A stretch of DNA of 64,000 nt from Marinilongibacter aquaticus. GTDB lineage: Bacteria; Bacteroidota; Bacteroidia; Cytophagales; Spirosomataceae. The notes beneath the pieces were generated by a model. That model was not told the origin of the DNA and did not search any database. It saw only the letters and a list, made by a program, of their open reading frames with translations. Positions 42,756-52,302 of this stretch are shown here, piece after piece (the first letter of the stretch is position 1; every line of letters starts with the position of its first letter). The stretch is from the NCBI RefSeq assembly GCF_020149935.1, contig NZ_CP083757.1, forward strand, positions 2,939,501 to 3,003,500, in the 5' to 3' direction. A program made the position numbers and the translations under genes.

Positions 42756-45700
42756 ATGAAAAAATCCATTGCAACTATTGCCGTGCTGGTACTTTTTGTA
42801 TGCAGTCTATCGGCCCAAGATCAGCCCATTTTACTGAATAAGGCTCTGGGAAAGCCTGTGGAAATAAACCTTGGGCAGCTTACAAGCAGCCTACAAAATG
42901 TGTCGATTGTGCAGGCCACGGAAGTCCGTGGGAATATTTTAGAAATCGGAAATACAATAGAACTGCCCAACCCTAAAGGGGAGGGCAGGCTTATTTTTAG
43001 GGTGATCGAAACGCCTGTATTTTCGGAAGAAAAGCAAAAAGACAACCCCGACATTCATTCATATACAGGTGTAAGTGCAAACAGGGCGTACACTTTGAAA
43101 ATGAGTATTACGCCCGCCGGATTTTTGGCACATATTCGGGGAAATGCAAAAGCCTACATCATTGAAAAGTTGAATGGGGAATACCGCCTGTACAGCAAAG
43201 GGGAATTGAAAGACGTGTATGAATGTGGTTTTGAGGAAGCATTTTTAAAAGAGGGTGGTTCGCTCAACCGAGAAAGGAAAGAAAGGGGGATATCGAGCTA
43301 CACAAGTGGGGCCACGCTGCGTACCATGCGTATGGCGGTAGCGACAACAGGAGAGTTTTACCAACGTTACGGTTCTTTGGCCGCCGTGAACGCCAAGTTG
43401 AATGAATTTTTGACATTGATCAATGCCTTTTACGAACAGGAATTGGCCATGACATTCACGTTGGTAGCCACGAACGACAATATTGTTTTTTCTGATCCGA
43501 ATTCGGATCCCTTTTCGCCAACAGGCTCGGCTTCGGCCAGTGGGTCTCAATCGGCATTTTCTGGTGGGACAATTCAGGGGCTTATGCCGTATGGCAATTA
43601 CGACATTGGGCATACTTTTCATTATCAGGCTCCAAGTGTAGGGTTTCCAGCTTATGGATATTCAATAAGTGGTCAGGCTGGCCCCTCGCCCTGTAACGAC
43701 GGCTCGAAAGCCCGTGCATGGTCGCAATACACCAAAGGTTCTTCTATTTCAGAGGTGCCGGCAGCTGCTATTGTGGGGGCGATTGTGCATGAAATGGGGC
43801 ACCAGTTTTATGCTTGGCATACATTCAATGGCGATGGGGGAAATTGTGTGGCCAGTTACGGGCAGTATTTTCCAGGATCTGGATACGAGCCCGGAAGCGG
43901 CACAACCACAATGTCTTACAAGGGGAGTTGTGGAGCGGGGTACAACCTAACAGGTGGAGACGATGCGTATTTCCATGCGATTTCGCGAAAAGAGATTTTA
44001 GACCAGTTTGGGACCACCGTAGGTTGTGCGTCAACCTCTGCAACAGGAAATTCTGCTCCAGTGGCCAATGCGGGTCCAGATTATGTCATTCCGGTTGGCA
44101 CGCCCTTTGTTTTGACAGGCTCGGCCACGGATGCCAATGGTGATAATCTGACCTACACGTGGGATGAATTTGATTCGCCCAATCTCAATGGCAATGATCA
44201 AGGAGCTTTGGGAAACAACACCACGGGCGTGGGTGGTTACACAGCGGTAAACAGTACGACGGCCCCTTTGTTCAGAAGTAGGCAATCGACATCGGGGCAA
44301 AGGACTTTCCCCAAACTGGATTTCATTTTGGATGACGGCAACATGCCTAGCGATGTCGAAGGAGAAGCCCTTCCCTTGGTGCCCAGAACTATGAAATTCA
44401 TGCTCACTGTTCGCGACGACAATCCCGGGATTCCGGCCGTGGATGCAGACGAGGTGGTAGTGACGGTAGTCGATAATGGTGGTGCTTTTGCGATTACTTC
44501 TCAGAACGGGCCTTCTTTTTGGCTTTACAATGGGTCGAATACAGTGGATATTACTTGGTCGGTGGCGGGTACAAATGCGGCACCGATAAACTGTGCAAAT
44601 GTGAAAATTAGCCTTTCTACCGACGGTGGGCAAACTTTTCCAACGGTCATTGCGGCCAGTACGCCCAATGATGGGTTGTACACTTATGCGATTCCGAACT
44701 TGTCGACCGCAGCAGCAAGGGTAAAAGTGGAGGCCATCGGCAATGTGTTTTTCGATATCAACAATGTCGACATTACGATCTCCAGTTCTTGTGCTCCAGA
44801 GCTTTCAAACATTTCGCCAAGCACTATATTGACAGCCGAAGAGGGCAGCCCGAGTTTAGACTTCTCGATGTTCTCTTTTGGCGATCAAATCACTTCATTG
44901 TGTGGAAGTATTTCGGGAAGCGACCCCACCGGTTGGCTTGTGGTTGAGAATGGAGGTTTTTGTGATTACTACGGCAATGCTCCGCAGTACGATGAATTGG
45001 AATTCTTTAGTTTGAATGGAGGCTCTGTGACTTTCGAAGTAGTGGAAACTACAGGCACTTTATATGCTGGTCTGAACTTGTTTTCTCAGTCCTACGACCC
45101 CAGTTTCTCCTGTGCGGGGTGGATTGCCTCCAATCGATATCTTTGTGGACCAGCTAGTGTGTGTGGTTCGAACGATGACCTTACGGCCAACGCGGTGCAA
45201 GGAAATAATTACTTGATGATTTCTGGTTTTGATGGAGGCAATGCTGGAAATTATAGCCTCAGCTTTTCGGGAAGTGCTATTTACGAGCCTGTACCTTCTT
45301 CAGGTTCTTCGTATGATTATGCATTTTTGGTCTACAATATGAATAACGGGTTGATTGTCGACTTCTTGACAGAAATAGACTTGAGTGCATACCCCATAGC
45401 GAGTTATCGTATCTATGGCATTTCTTTTCCCGGTGGATCGGATTTGACGCCGTATAAGTCTACGTCTTTCAGTTCTTTTTCAGATATGCTTTCGAACAAT
45501 ACCATTTGTGGCAGGCTGAGCGAGAATTTCCGGGATGTGCAGATTACTCCGATTTGTGGCCAAGATTATGTGTTGACATCGCCCACAGACGATGTAGCCA
45601 ACGGCTCGGTGGTGTACGAGGCCGAAGGGTACATTCAGGCAACCAATGAAATTTCTGGCGGGAATGTACGCTATGATGCCACGGAATATGTGTTAATGAA

Positions 45701-45773
45701 TCCAGGGTTTCATGTGGCCGGGCAGGCGGGCATGGTTTTCAAGGCTGTGATCGACGGTTGCGGAGGAGAGTAA
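42756..45773 (+). CDS. Large exported reprolysin-like zinc metallopeptidase
   Basis: A 1005-residue secreted protease. A Sec signal (MKKSIATIAVLVLFVCSLSA) and ~190-residue pro-region precede the catalytic domain (about 190-430), with the zinc motif HEMGHQFYAWH (His345, Glu346, His349, His355) and the Met-turn in GTTTMSYKGSCG. The usual metzincin motif is HExxHxxGxxH; here the Gly is Tyr. Then follow Ig/PKD-like domains (NSAPVANAGPDYVIPVG) and, at the end, a segment AEGYIQATNEISGGNVRYDA that resembles the 3-coathanger stack domain rather than a standard T9SS tail. It should digest protein outside the cell. Its stop codon abuts the convergent MutS-like gene. Confidence 0.85.
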   Translation: MKKSIATIAVLVLFVCSLSAQDQPILLNKALGKPVEINLGQLTSSLQNVSIVQATEVRGNILEIGNTIELPNPKGEGRLIFRVIETPVFSEEKQKDNPDIHSYTGVSANRAYTLKMSITPAGFLAHIRGNAKAYIIEKLNGEYRLYSKGELKDVYECGFEEAFLKEGGSLNRERKERGISSYTSGATLRTMRMAVATTGEFYQRYGSLAAVNAKLNEFLTLINAFYEQELAMTFTLVATNDNIVFSDPNSDPFSPTGSASASGSQSAFSGGTIQGLMPYGNYDIGHTFHYQAPSVGFPAYGYSISGQAGPSPCNDGSKARAWSQYTKGSSISEVPAAAIVGAIVHEMGHQFYAWHTFNGDGGNCVASYGQYFPGSGYEPGSGTTTMSYKGSCGAGYNLTGGDDAYFHAISRKEILDQFGTTVGCASTSATGNSAPVANAGPDYVIPVGTPFVLTGSATDANGDNLTYTWDEFDSPNLNGNDQGALGNNTTGVGGYTAVNSTTAPLFRSRQSTSGQRTFPKLDFILDDGNMPSDVEGEALPLVPRTMKFMLTVRDDNPGIPAVDADEVVVTVVDNGGAFAITSQNGPSFWLYNGSNTVDITWSVAGTNAAPINCANVKISLSTDGGQTFPTVIAASTPNDGLYTYAIPNLSTAAARVKVEAIGNVFFDINNVDITISSSCAPELSNISPSTILTAEEGSPSLDFSMFSFGDQITSLCGSISGSDPTGWLVVENGGFCDYYGNAPQYDELEFFSLNGGSVTFEVVETTGTLYAGLNLFSQSYDPSFSCAGWIASNRYLCGPASVCGSNDDLTANAVQGNNYLMISGFDGGNAGNYSLSFSGSAIYEPVPSSGSSYDYAFLVYNMNNGLIVDFLTEIDLSAYPIASYRIYGISFPGGSDLTPYKSTSFSSFSDMLSNNTICGRLSENFRDVQITPICGQDYVLTSPTDDVANGSVVYEAEGYIQATNEISGGNVRYDATEYVLMNPGFHVAGQAGMVFKAVIDGCGGE

Positions 45774-47555
45774 TTACACATTCAAGCCGATATTTCTCAG
45801 CAAAGCCGATGCGTTGAAGCTTTTGCATACGCCGGGTTTCAGTTTATAATCGAATGCCAATTCGCCATTTTGGGTATCGTATTCGAAGTAATAGTTTTCA
45901 ACTTCCGAAGCGTACTTCTGGGCCATTTCCGTGGTTCTAAGGTCGTGTGTGGCCACAAGGGCAAAGGCTTTCGATTCGATGACTTTCTCCAAAAAGGCTA
46001 TTGAGCCTTTCAGTTTGTCCTCCGAATTGGTGCCGCGTAACATTTCATCCACCAACACCAACACTTTGGTTTGCGAAAACATGGCGTCGAGAAGCATTTT
46101 TATGCGATCAATTTCGGCTTTGAATGTCGATGCGTTTTCCTGCAAAGAATCTTTAATACGCATATAAGTATATAACCGAATTTCTGTACTTATTTCGAGG
46201 CTTTCGGCAAAAACCGGCATCCCGGCATAAGCCATCTGAATCTGGGTGCCGATGGTGCGGAGGAAGGTACTTTTGCCCGACATGTTGGACCCGGTAATCA
46301 AACTGAGTCGGTTGTTTTGGTTGATTTCGAAGTCGTTCGTGATTGAACCTTTTACCAAGGGATGACCCAAAGCCTTTGCTTTTAGAAATACGTTTTCTTG
46401 CTCGCCTACAATTGGGAAAGTCCATGCCGGACAATTGAAGGCCAATGTGGCCGCACTGCTGTATTTTTCAAATTCACCCACTACTTCAAACAATACCGCG
46501 AAGAAGTCGGGCCTTGCTGCATGCCAAATTCTCAATTTAGCCAGTTCAAGTAAATCGAAAGGAGAGAAGAGATAGAGAAAGGGCTGGGCCATTTTGTTCT
46601 CCTTCATTTCTATACGTTTGGCCATGGTCTGAAATTCGTATACCGGATTTTGGCCTTTGGCTTGCAGTTGAATAAGCTTGCTTTTCAAGGCTTTCAGGTT
46701 TTCGGATTGCCATTCTTTGGCCAAAATTTTGTCTAAAGCTTGGGCATAATGGCCGATGGTTCGGCTTGTACCTTTCAATTTGGCATAATAAGGCCTTGTT
46801 TTTTTGTTCTGGCTTCCCGAAAGCATGAAATGAAAAGCCAAAAGTGCTACGAAAGTGAGAAGGCCATTTTCAATTCCCCAGAAGTAAAATGCGGCGAAAA
46901 GCAGTGGGCCTATGCCCCATTTCAGGAATTGATAGGCGAGTACAAATTTTTCAAAAGGAATATTGGGCGGGCTTTCGAGTGTGCCGAGTTCCGCCACATT
47001 GTCGTCCTCTATATCGTACAAAGTCGATTGGAATTCTTGTCGCCAGCGGTCTTCTTTGAGCAGTTCTTTTGCAGCCTCTTGCTTTTGTGCAATGGCCAAG
47101 TCTTCTGGTCGAGCCAAAAGTGCATCTGCCAGGCGGTCTTGTCCCTGAGTGGTTTTTGCCCGATTGATCAAATGAAAAACCGAACCTTGACCGAAAAGGT
47201 CTAGATCATAGCTGAACGCATGTTTTTCATTCCAGTAGCGTTCGCCAGCATGATAAAGGTTGGCTTTATCATCAAGAATATTGATTTCGTTTTGCAGCAC
47301 TTCCAGTTCTATTGCTTTCAGTTTTTGGTTATTTTCTAACCGATCGTGGTGTTTCACCAAGAAGTAAAATCCGAGAATACTCAGGAGCAGAAAAGGCAGG
47401 GCCAGCCAGAGTGTAGTTTGGATTACGAAGTAGGCGAGTATGGCAAAAAGCAAAATGGCCAAGAGGCGGAGGTTGGAAATACGGTTGTATTTGGCCTTGA
47501 TTTCCTTCAGTATATTTTGTTCTTCTTGTATGCGGTTTTGATAATATTGTCGCAT
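45774..47555 (-). CDS. MutS-type ATPase with N-terminal membrane helices
   Basis: A 593-residue protein whose C-terminal ~200 residues are an intact MutS ATPase: Walker A LITGSNMSGKSTF (about residues 415-427), Walker B VLVLVDEMLRGTNSED and the conserved VATHDL. There is no N-terminal mismatch-binding domain and no Smr domain, so it is neither MutS1 nor MutS2. Instead residues 30-68 form two hydrophobic helices, and a second hydrophobic pair lies near 205-245, so it should sit in the membrane with the ATPase in the cytoplasm. The middle (about 250-400) is the core/lever-like helical part. Such MutS-related proteins occur across Bacteroidota; their role is unknown. Divergent from recG. Confidence 0.85.
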   Translation of the reverse strand: MRQYYQNRIQEEQNILKEIKAKYNRISNLRLLAILLFAILAYFVIQTTLWLALPFLLLSILGFYFLVKHHDRLENNQKLKAIELEVLQNEINILDDKANLYHAGERYWNEKHAFSYDLDLFGQGSVFHLINRAKTTQGQDRLADALLARPEDLAIAQKQEAAKELLKEDRWRQEFQSTLYDIEDDNVAELGTLESPPNIPFEKFVLAYQFLKWGIGPLLFAAFYFWGIENGLLTFVALLAFHFMLSGSQNKKTRPYYAKLKGTSRTIGHYAQALDKILAKEWQSENLKALKSKLIQLQAKGQNPVYEFQTMAKRIEMKENKMAQPFLYLFSPFDLLELAKLRIWHAARPDFFAVLFEVVGEFEKYSSAATLAFNCPAWTFPIVGEQENVFLKAKALGHPLVKGSITNDFEINQNNRLSLITGSNMSGKSTFLRTIGTQIQMAYAGMPVFAESLEISTEIRLYTYMRIKDSLQENASTFKAEIDRIKMLLDAMFSQTKVLVLVDEMLRGTNSEDKLKGSIAFLEKVIESKAFALVATHDLRTTEMAQKYASEVENYYFEYDTQNGELAFDYKLKPGVCKSFNASALLRNIGLNV

Positions 47556-47594
47556 GATGGCTGTCGATTTGCCGTGAAATTACCAAAGCCTTTC

Positions 47595-47602
47595 TATTTT
47601 TG
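47595..47602 (+). promoter_or_regulatory. -7 promoter box of recG
   Basis: TATTTTTG matches TAnnTTTG and ends only 4 bp before the recG ATG, so transcription would begin at or next to the start codon, implying a very short or absent leader. Confidence 0.45.
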
Positions 47603-47606
47603 TTTC

Positions 47607-49697
47607 ATGTCCTCAGGATTAAATAAGTCGATTGCCCAACTGAAAGGCGTGGGTTTGAGCCGAGCCGAGCTTTTGAAAACCGAGCTGGGCATTTTCACCT
47701 ATGGCGATTTGTTGCGGCATTTCCCGTTTCGGTACGAAGATCGAAGTCAATTTCATCGCATTTCTGAAATAAGGGAAGACATGGAAGCCGTGCAGCTGAA
47801 GGGGAAAGTGCTCAATGTGCAGAAGATTGGAGAAGGCCGAAAACAGCGTTTGGTGGCCGAGTTTACCGATTTTACAGGAAAGGTAGAGCTTGTTTGGTTT
47901 CAGGGGATAAAGTGGGTAGAAAAAAAACTTTTCACCCAAACAGACTATGTGGTGTATGGGAAACCCGCTCGTTTTGGAAGCAAATTCAACATCAGCCATC
48001 CCGAAATAGAACTGATCAGCCCTTCGAGTGTGCAGTCGAAAGGTTTTATGCCGATTTACCCGCTCACGGAGAAGTTGAGGAAAAAGTATATCGACAGCAA
48101 ATTGATCGGTCAACTTTGTCAGAATGCTTTGCTCGAACTCGGCGAAAGGGGAATGCCCGAAAACTTGCCGGCTTTTCTATGCGAAAAATTTAAAATGATA
48201 CCGAGGCATCAAGCTCTTTATCTGATTCATCATCCCAAAAGTTTTTCGCATGTTAAGCATGCCCGTCGTCGCTTGAAATTCGAAGAGTTGTTTTACAATC
48301 AGTTGAATTTGATTCAGCAAAAACTGGTCAAACGCGAGCATTCGGATGGACAGGTGTTTGACCGCACCGACTTGCTGACTACTTTTTATGAAGAGCATTT
48401 GCCATTTGAATTGACCAATGCACAAAAAAAAGTGATCAAAGAGATTTTTTTCGACCTCAAATCGGGCAAACAGATGAACAGGCTTTTGCAAGGTGATGTG
48501 GGCTCCGGAAAAACCATTGTGAGTTTTATCTGTATGTTATTGGCTATTTCGAGTGGGGCACAGTGCTGTTTGATGGCCCCCACAGAGATTTTGGCTATTC
48601 AACATTTCAATGGTCTGCGGAAATACGCTGAGAAATTGGGTTTGGGAATTGAATTGCTTACAGGCTCAACAAAGAAAAAGAGTCGAGGGCCCATTCACGA
48701 AAATTTGAGAAATGGCTCCTGTAAAATTATCGTGGGTACGCATGCTTTGCTTGAAGATGAAGTGCAATTCGAAAATCTTGGTTTTTGTGTAATCGACGAA
48801 CAGCATCGTTTTGGTGTGGCCCAAAGGGCAAGGCTTTGGAAAAAGAACCCAAGGAAATACCCGCACATGCTCGTGATGACGGCTACGCCTATTCCCCGTA
48901 CTTTGGCCATGACACTTTACGGCGATCTCGACGTGTCGGTTATCGACGAGCTTCCTAAAGGACGCAAACCGATAAAAACTGTGCACAGGTACGATTCGCG
49001 GAGGTTGGAAGTGTTTCAGTTCATTCGAGACGAATTGTCCAAAGGTCGGCAGGCGTACATTGTGTATCCGCTCATCGAAGAGTCTGAGGCATTGGATTAC
49101 AAAAATTTGATGGATGGCTTCGAAAGTATATCAAGGGCCTTTCCCGAAAGGGCCATCAGCATTGTGCATGGCAAAATGAAACCACAGGATAAAGATTTTG
49201 AAATGCAGCGTTTCGTAAACGGAGAAACCGAAATTATGGTGGCCACCACCGTAATTGAAGTGGGGGTAGATGTGCCCAATGCCAGTTTGATGTTGATAGA
49301 AAATGCCGAACGTTTTGGTCTGGCTCAATTGCATCAGTTGAGAGGGCGGGTTGGGCGGGGAGCGGCTCAGTCGTATTGTATTTTGATGACCGGCGTGAAG
49401 CTCAGCAGGGAGTCGAAAAAGCGAATAGAAACCATGGTGGAAACCAACGACGGTTTCAGGATATCCGAAGTGGATTTAGAACTGAGGGGGCCAGGAGATA
49501 TGTCGGGCACGCAGCAAAGCGGTTTGGTCGATCTGAAAATCGCAAACTTGGCGACGGACGGCGAGATATTGAAGTATGCCCGGGAGTCAGCCATTGAGGT
49601 TTTGGATGAGTCGCCCGACTTGAAGAAATATCCAGAAATTGCCCATTACTTAAGCTCAGAATCGTCCAATGCATTGCATTGGGGGCAGATTGCTTAA
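47607..49697 (+). CDS. recG: ATP-dependent DNA helicase RecG
   Basis: The ATG at 47607 (MSSGLNKSIAQLKGVGLSRA) gives 696 residues, the standard RecG length; the frame stays open upstream into the antisense of the MutS-like gene but that is not RecG sequence. The wedge/OB domain (about 60-160) is followed by helicase motifs: LLQGDVGSGKT (I), APTEILA (Ia), DEQHRFGV (II), MTATPIPRT (III), then QAYIVYPLIEES, MVATTVIEVGVDVPNA (V) and QLRGRVGR (VI). RecG remodels stalled forks and branched DNA. Confidence 0.94.
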   Translation: MSSGLNKSIAQLKGVGLSRAELLKTELGIFTYGDLLRHFPFRYEDRSQFHRISEIREDMEAVQLKGKVLNVQKIGEGRKQRLVAEFTDFTGKVELVWFQGIKWVEKKLFTQTDYVVYGKPARFGSKFNISHPEIELISPSSVQSKGFMPIYPLTEKLRKKYIDSKLIGQLCQNALLELGERGMPENLPAFLCEKFKMIPRHQALYLIHHPKSFSHVKHARRRLKFEELFYNQLNLIQQKLVKREHSDGQVFDRTDLLTTFYEEHLPFELTNAQKKVIKEIFFDLKSGKQMNRLLQGDVGSGKTIVSFICMLLAISSGAQCCLMAPTEILAIQHFNGLRKYAEKLGLGIELLTGSTKKKSRGPIHENLRNGSCKIIVGTHALLEDEVQFENLGFCVIDEQHRFGVAQRARLWKKNPRKYPHMLVMTATPIPRTLAMTLYGDLDVSVIDELPKGRKPIKTVHRYDSRRLEVFQFIRDELSKGRQAYIVYPLIEESEALDYKNLMDGFESISRAFPERAISIVHGKMKPQDKDFEMQRFVNGETEIMVATTVIEVGVDVPNASLMLIENAERFGLAQLHQLRGRVGRGAAQSYCILMTGVKLSRESKKRIETMVETNDGFRISEVDLELRGPGDMSGTQQSGLVDLKIANLATDGEILKYARESAIEVLDESPDLKKYPEIAHYLSSESSNALHWGQIA

Positions 49698-49785
49698 TAA
49701 ATATCAATATACGGGTTGCGGAGTACAATCGTATCAAATACATTAGTATTGTATTTGATAATTCACACAATAAATCCAGCAACCT

Positions 49786-51156
49786 ATGAAAACGCCCGCA
49801 CGTTGTCTTGTTCTGGCTATGTTTTTGGCATTTATATCCTGTGAGAAGCACTCGCTAATGGATATAAGTACAATAGACAAAGGCCAATTTCCTGCAGAAT
49901 CTATTGATGGAGTCTCTGAAGAAAATTTGATTTCTGGATACTCCACGGTTTATTTCCCAACCTTTTCCGCCAATTGGGCCAATGATGAAAACAACTCTTC
50001 TTTAGGATGTAATTCTTACATTTATTATGAGGTTCGTAATTCTAGCGGACAGCTTATTCTATCAAGAATGAATGTAGTTGGAGGCTCAGGGAATAACCAT
50101 CCTTCGGGAGCTTCAAGGAGTTTGCCCAGTGGTAACTACACAATAACGTTTAAGAATATATCTACTCAGACGAATTTTGTTCCTATTAACTTGATATACT
50201 TTGCCAGTAATAGTAGCAATACAAATGCAGCTGGAGGAATGATATATCATAAGCCCCTTAAGCCAGGGAATGAGGTGACCTTTAATATGTCCGTCGGCTC
50301 TGCTCCCTGGTATAAGATGAATTGCAATACACATTGGGTTAAAAACAATGGAGACTTTACGCCAGTGTTTCCATCAAATGAAATGGCTATTCCGTCTAGT
50401 TATTGTGCGGCTTTTCAACCATCTGCTCAGTCGGGTAATTTAGTTTGGAACAATGATGATGGCGATTCGGGAACGAATCCGGCAACACTTCCGAATACAC
50501 AGAGTATTTCCCTTACGGAGGACGGAGTTAATTACTATTCGGTAGCAAATCCTTTTTACAATGGAGGGGGTACCCCGTCAAATGTTTTGCTTTCAACGAG
50601 CTTGTCCTCGTGTTTGCAAGACCCGAATAATGGCAATTGCTTTAAGAAAATATCGTTTAGCCCCTCTGGGGGGAGTGGGAGTTATTCTAGGTTTGGGTTT
50701 AAATATCAGGGACAGAGTAACAACAATATTTATTGGGCAAATTGGACGAATAATAGTCAGAGCTATTTCAACCTCTTGCCGGGAGGCTACACTTTTTATA
50801 TTGAAGATTCTAATGGAAATATCGCAAGTTCTAATCAGTCTTTTTCATGTTCAGGCTGTTCTGGGTCGGCGGCAATAGGCTTGTCTATATCTCTTTCAAC
50901 TTGTTTGCAAGACCCGAATAACGGCAATTGCTTTAAGAAAATATCATTTAATCCTTCTGGGGGGAGTGGAAGCTATACAAGGTTTGGATTCAAGTATCAG
51001 GGCCAAAGTAATAGTAACATTTACTGGGCAAATTGGACTAACAGCAGTCAGAGTTATTTCAATCTATTGTCTGGTGCCTACACGTTTTATATCGAAGATA
51101 CGAGCGGAAATATAGCTAGTTCAGATCAGGTATATTCTTGCTCTAGTTGTAATTGA
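49786..51156 (+). CDS. Repeat-bearing lipoprotein of unknown function
   Basis: A 456-residue exported protein with a lipoprotein signal (lipobox AFISC, near residue 20). The first ~260 residues show beta-rich sequence with scattered cysteines. Then come two tandem copies of a 97-codon unit, each with SCLQDPNNGNCFKKISF at the start, a GGSGSY turn, YWANWT and a CSxC end; the pairing of cysteines suggests disulfide-linked beta sandwiches exposed outside the cell. I know no family. Base composition is AT-richer than the genes around it. It follows recG by 88 bp and precedes the SGNH gene by 90 bp. Confidence 0.72.
   Translation: MKTPARCLVLAMFLAFISCEKHSLMDISTIDKGQFPAESIDGVSEENLISGYSTVYFPTFSANWANDENNSSLGCNSYIYYEVRNSSGQLILSRMNVVGGSGNNHPSGASRSLPSGNYTITFKNISTQTNFVPINLIYFASNSSNTNAAGGMIYHKPLKPGNEVTFNMSVGSAPWYKMNCNTHWVKNNGDFTPVFPSNEMAIPSSYCAAFQPSAQSGNLVWNNDDGDSGTNPATLPNTQSISLTEDGVNYYSVANPFYNGGGTPSNVLLSTSLSSCLQDPNNGNCFKKISFSPSGGSGSYSRFGFKYQGQSNNNIYWANWTNNSQSYFNLLPGGYTFYIEDSNGNIASSNQSFSCSGCSGSAAIGLSISLSTCLQDPNNGNCFKKISFNPSGGSGSYTRFGFKYQGQSNSNIYWANWTNSSQSYFNLLSGAYTFYIEDTSGNIASSDQVYSCSSCN
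50584..51156 (+). repeat. Tandem 291-bp (97-codon) coding repeat, two copies
   Basis: Copy 1 ~50584-50874, copy 2 ~50875-51156, in frame and offset by exactly 291 bp (for example the TTGCAAGACCCGAATAA motif at 50614 and 50905). The high nucleotide similarity implies a recent duplication or ongoing conversion. Confidence 0.85.
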
Positions 51157-51246
51157 GTGGGCTGTGCTCTTCGGCCAAGTGACGGCCAGAATTAAAAAAG
51201 ATTTTGCAGTCAAAGAAATTAATCCGCCCTTACTGCGATTAGAGAA

Positions 51247-52248
51247 ATGAAAAAATCCACACGTCTTAAACTTTACTTGTTTGTAATTTATGCAATTGGT
51301 ATCGAGGCCTTTTTGCGGGCAGGTTTGCTTTTGGGCAAAGAGTATAACTTTTTTAAGCCCCGTTTTTCTCCTTTTCACAAGAGTTTGAGCGAATGCAAAA
51401 GCTTGGACGAAAAAGAAACGAATGTGTTGATTTTGGGTGGGTCGGCTATTTCCGACGCACTTCCGGCCAAGGTGGGAGAACAGATAGAAAGCAAACTTGG
51501 AGCGAAGGTTTTTAATATGGCCATGCCGGGGAGAACCTCGAGAGATATGGCTGTTCTTTGTAATCTGCTTCCCGAGAAAGAGAGAGAAAAAATAGATTTT
51601 GTCTTATACTACGAGGGTATTAACGATGCCCGTTACAATTGCATTTCAACACGCTTTTTTCGAGATGATTATTCGCAAAGTCATTGGTATCAAGAGCTGA
51701 GCTTGATGGAAAAGCATAGCGAAATGAATGTCACGGTTATACCCTTTATCGGAGAGCTTTTTGTAATTAGGTGTAAAGAAGCCCTCGGGATGATCGAAAC
51801 CATTGGTGACGGTTTGGATGTAGAAGAAAGTTTGCTCGGCTTCGGGGCCGAAATAAAAACAGGTACTGTCTTTGAAAAAAATGTCGCTGAAATTGTAACG
51901 CGTTTCCCGAAAGCTCGGATTTTGCTCTGCGAATATCATGTGTTCATACCAAAAGAAATGATGAAAAAACGAAATTTGGGCTTTTACAAAGAAGCGGCCT
52001 ACTTCAAGGGCAAGGGGCCGAGGACTACTTCTGGAGCCTGGGGTTATCCATGGAACATGGAAAAAGCCGTGAAAAAACACAATTCCGTGCTTTTGAGCCT
52101 CTCTTCACAAACCAATACTAGGTTTGTGCCGACTGATTCGCTAATGTCTACGTTGCACGATAAGTATTTCGATGTATGCCATTTTGAGTATGCGGCGGGT
52201 TCTGTTTTTGCCGCGTATCTCGTCGATGAAATCAGGAGCTCGCCGTAG
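51247..52248 (+). CDS. Membrane-anchored SGNH/GDSL hydrolase-like protein (SxtL-like)
   Basis: A 333-residue protein with one N-terminal membrane helix (LYLFVIYAIGIEAFLRAGLLL). The SGNH blocks can be followed: ILGGSAISDALP for block I (Ser), YYEGINDARYN for block III (the G-x-N-D) and FDVCHFEYAAG for block V (D-x-x-H). This is the acyl- or carbohydrate-esterase fold. Its position directly upstream of a carbamoyltransferase, DUF5989 and SxtJ-like genes matches the GDSL protein (SxtL) of saxitoxin-type clusters. It may remove or transfer an ester or carbamoyl group; that is inference. Confidence 0.75.
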   Translation: MKKSTRLKLYLFVIYAIGIEAFLRAGLLLGKEYNFFKPRFSPFHKSLSECKSLDEKETNVLILGGSAISDALPAKVGEQIESKLGAKVFNMAMPGRTSRDMAVLCNLLPEKEREKIDFVLYYEGINDARYNCISTRFFRDDYSQSHWYQELSLMEKHSEMNVTVIPFIGELFVIRCKEALGMIETIGDGLDVEESLLGFGAEIKTGTVFEKNVAEIVTRFPKARILLCEYHVFIPKEMMKKRNLGFYKEAAYFKGKGPRTTSGAWGYPWNMEKAVKKHNSVLLSLSSQTNTRFVPTDSLMSTLHDKYFDVCHFEYAAGSVFAAYLVDEIRSSP

Positions 52249-52302
52249 AATAAGTTTCTTTTAAAGCCTTTAAATCCAGTTTAATATAAGGAGCTTATTG
52301 AT

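Noticed and set aside
45774-47555. MutS-like gene as mutS or mutS2
   Set aside because: Mismatch-recognition and Smr domains are missing and membrane helices are present, so the canonical names would mislead.
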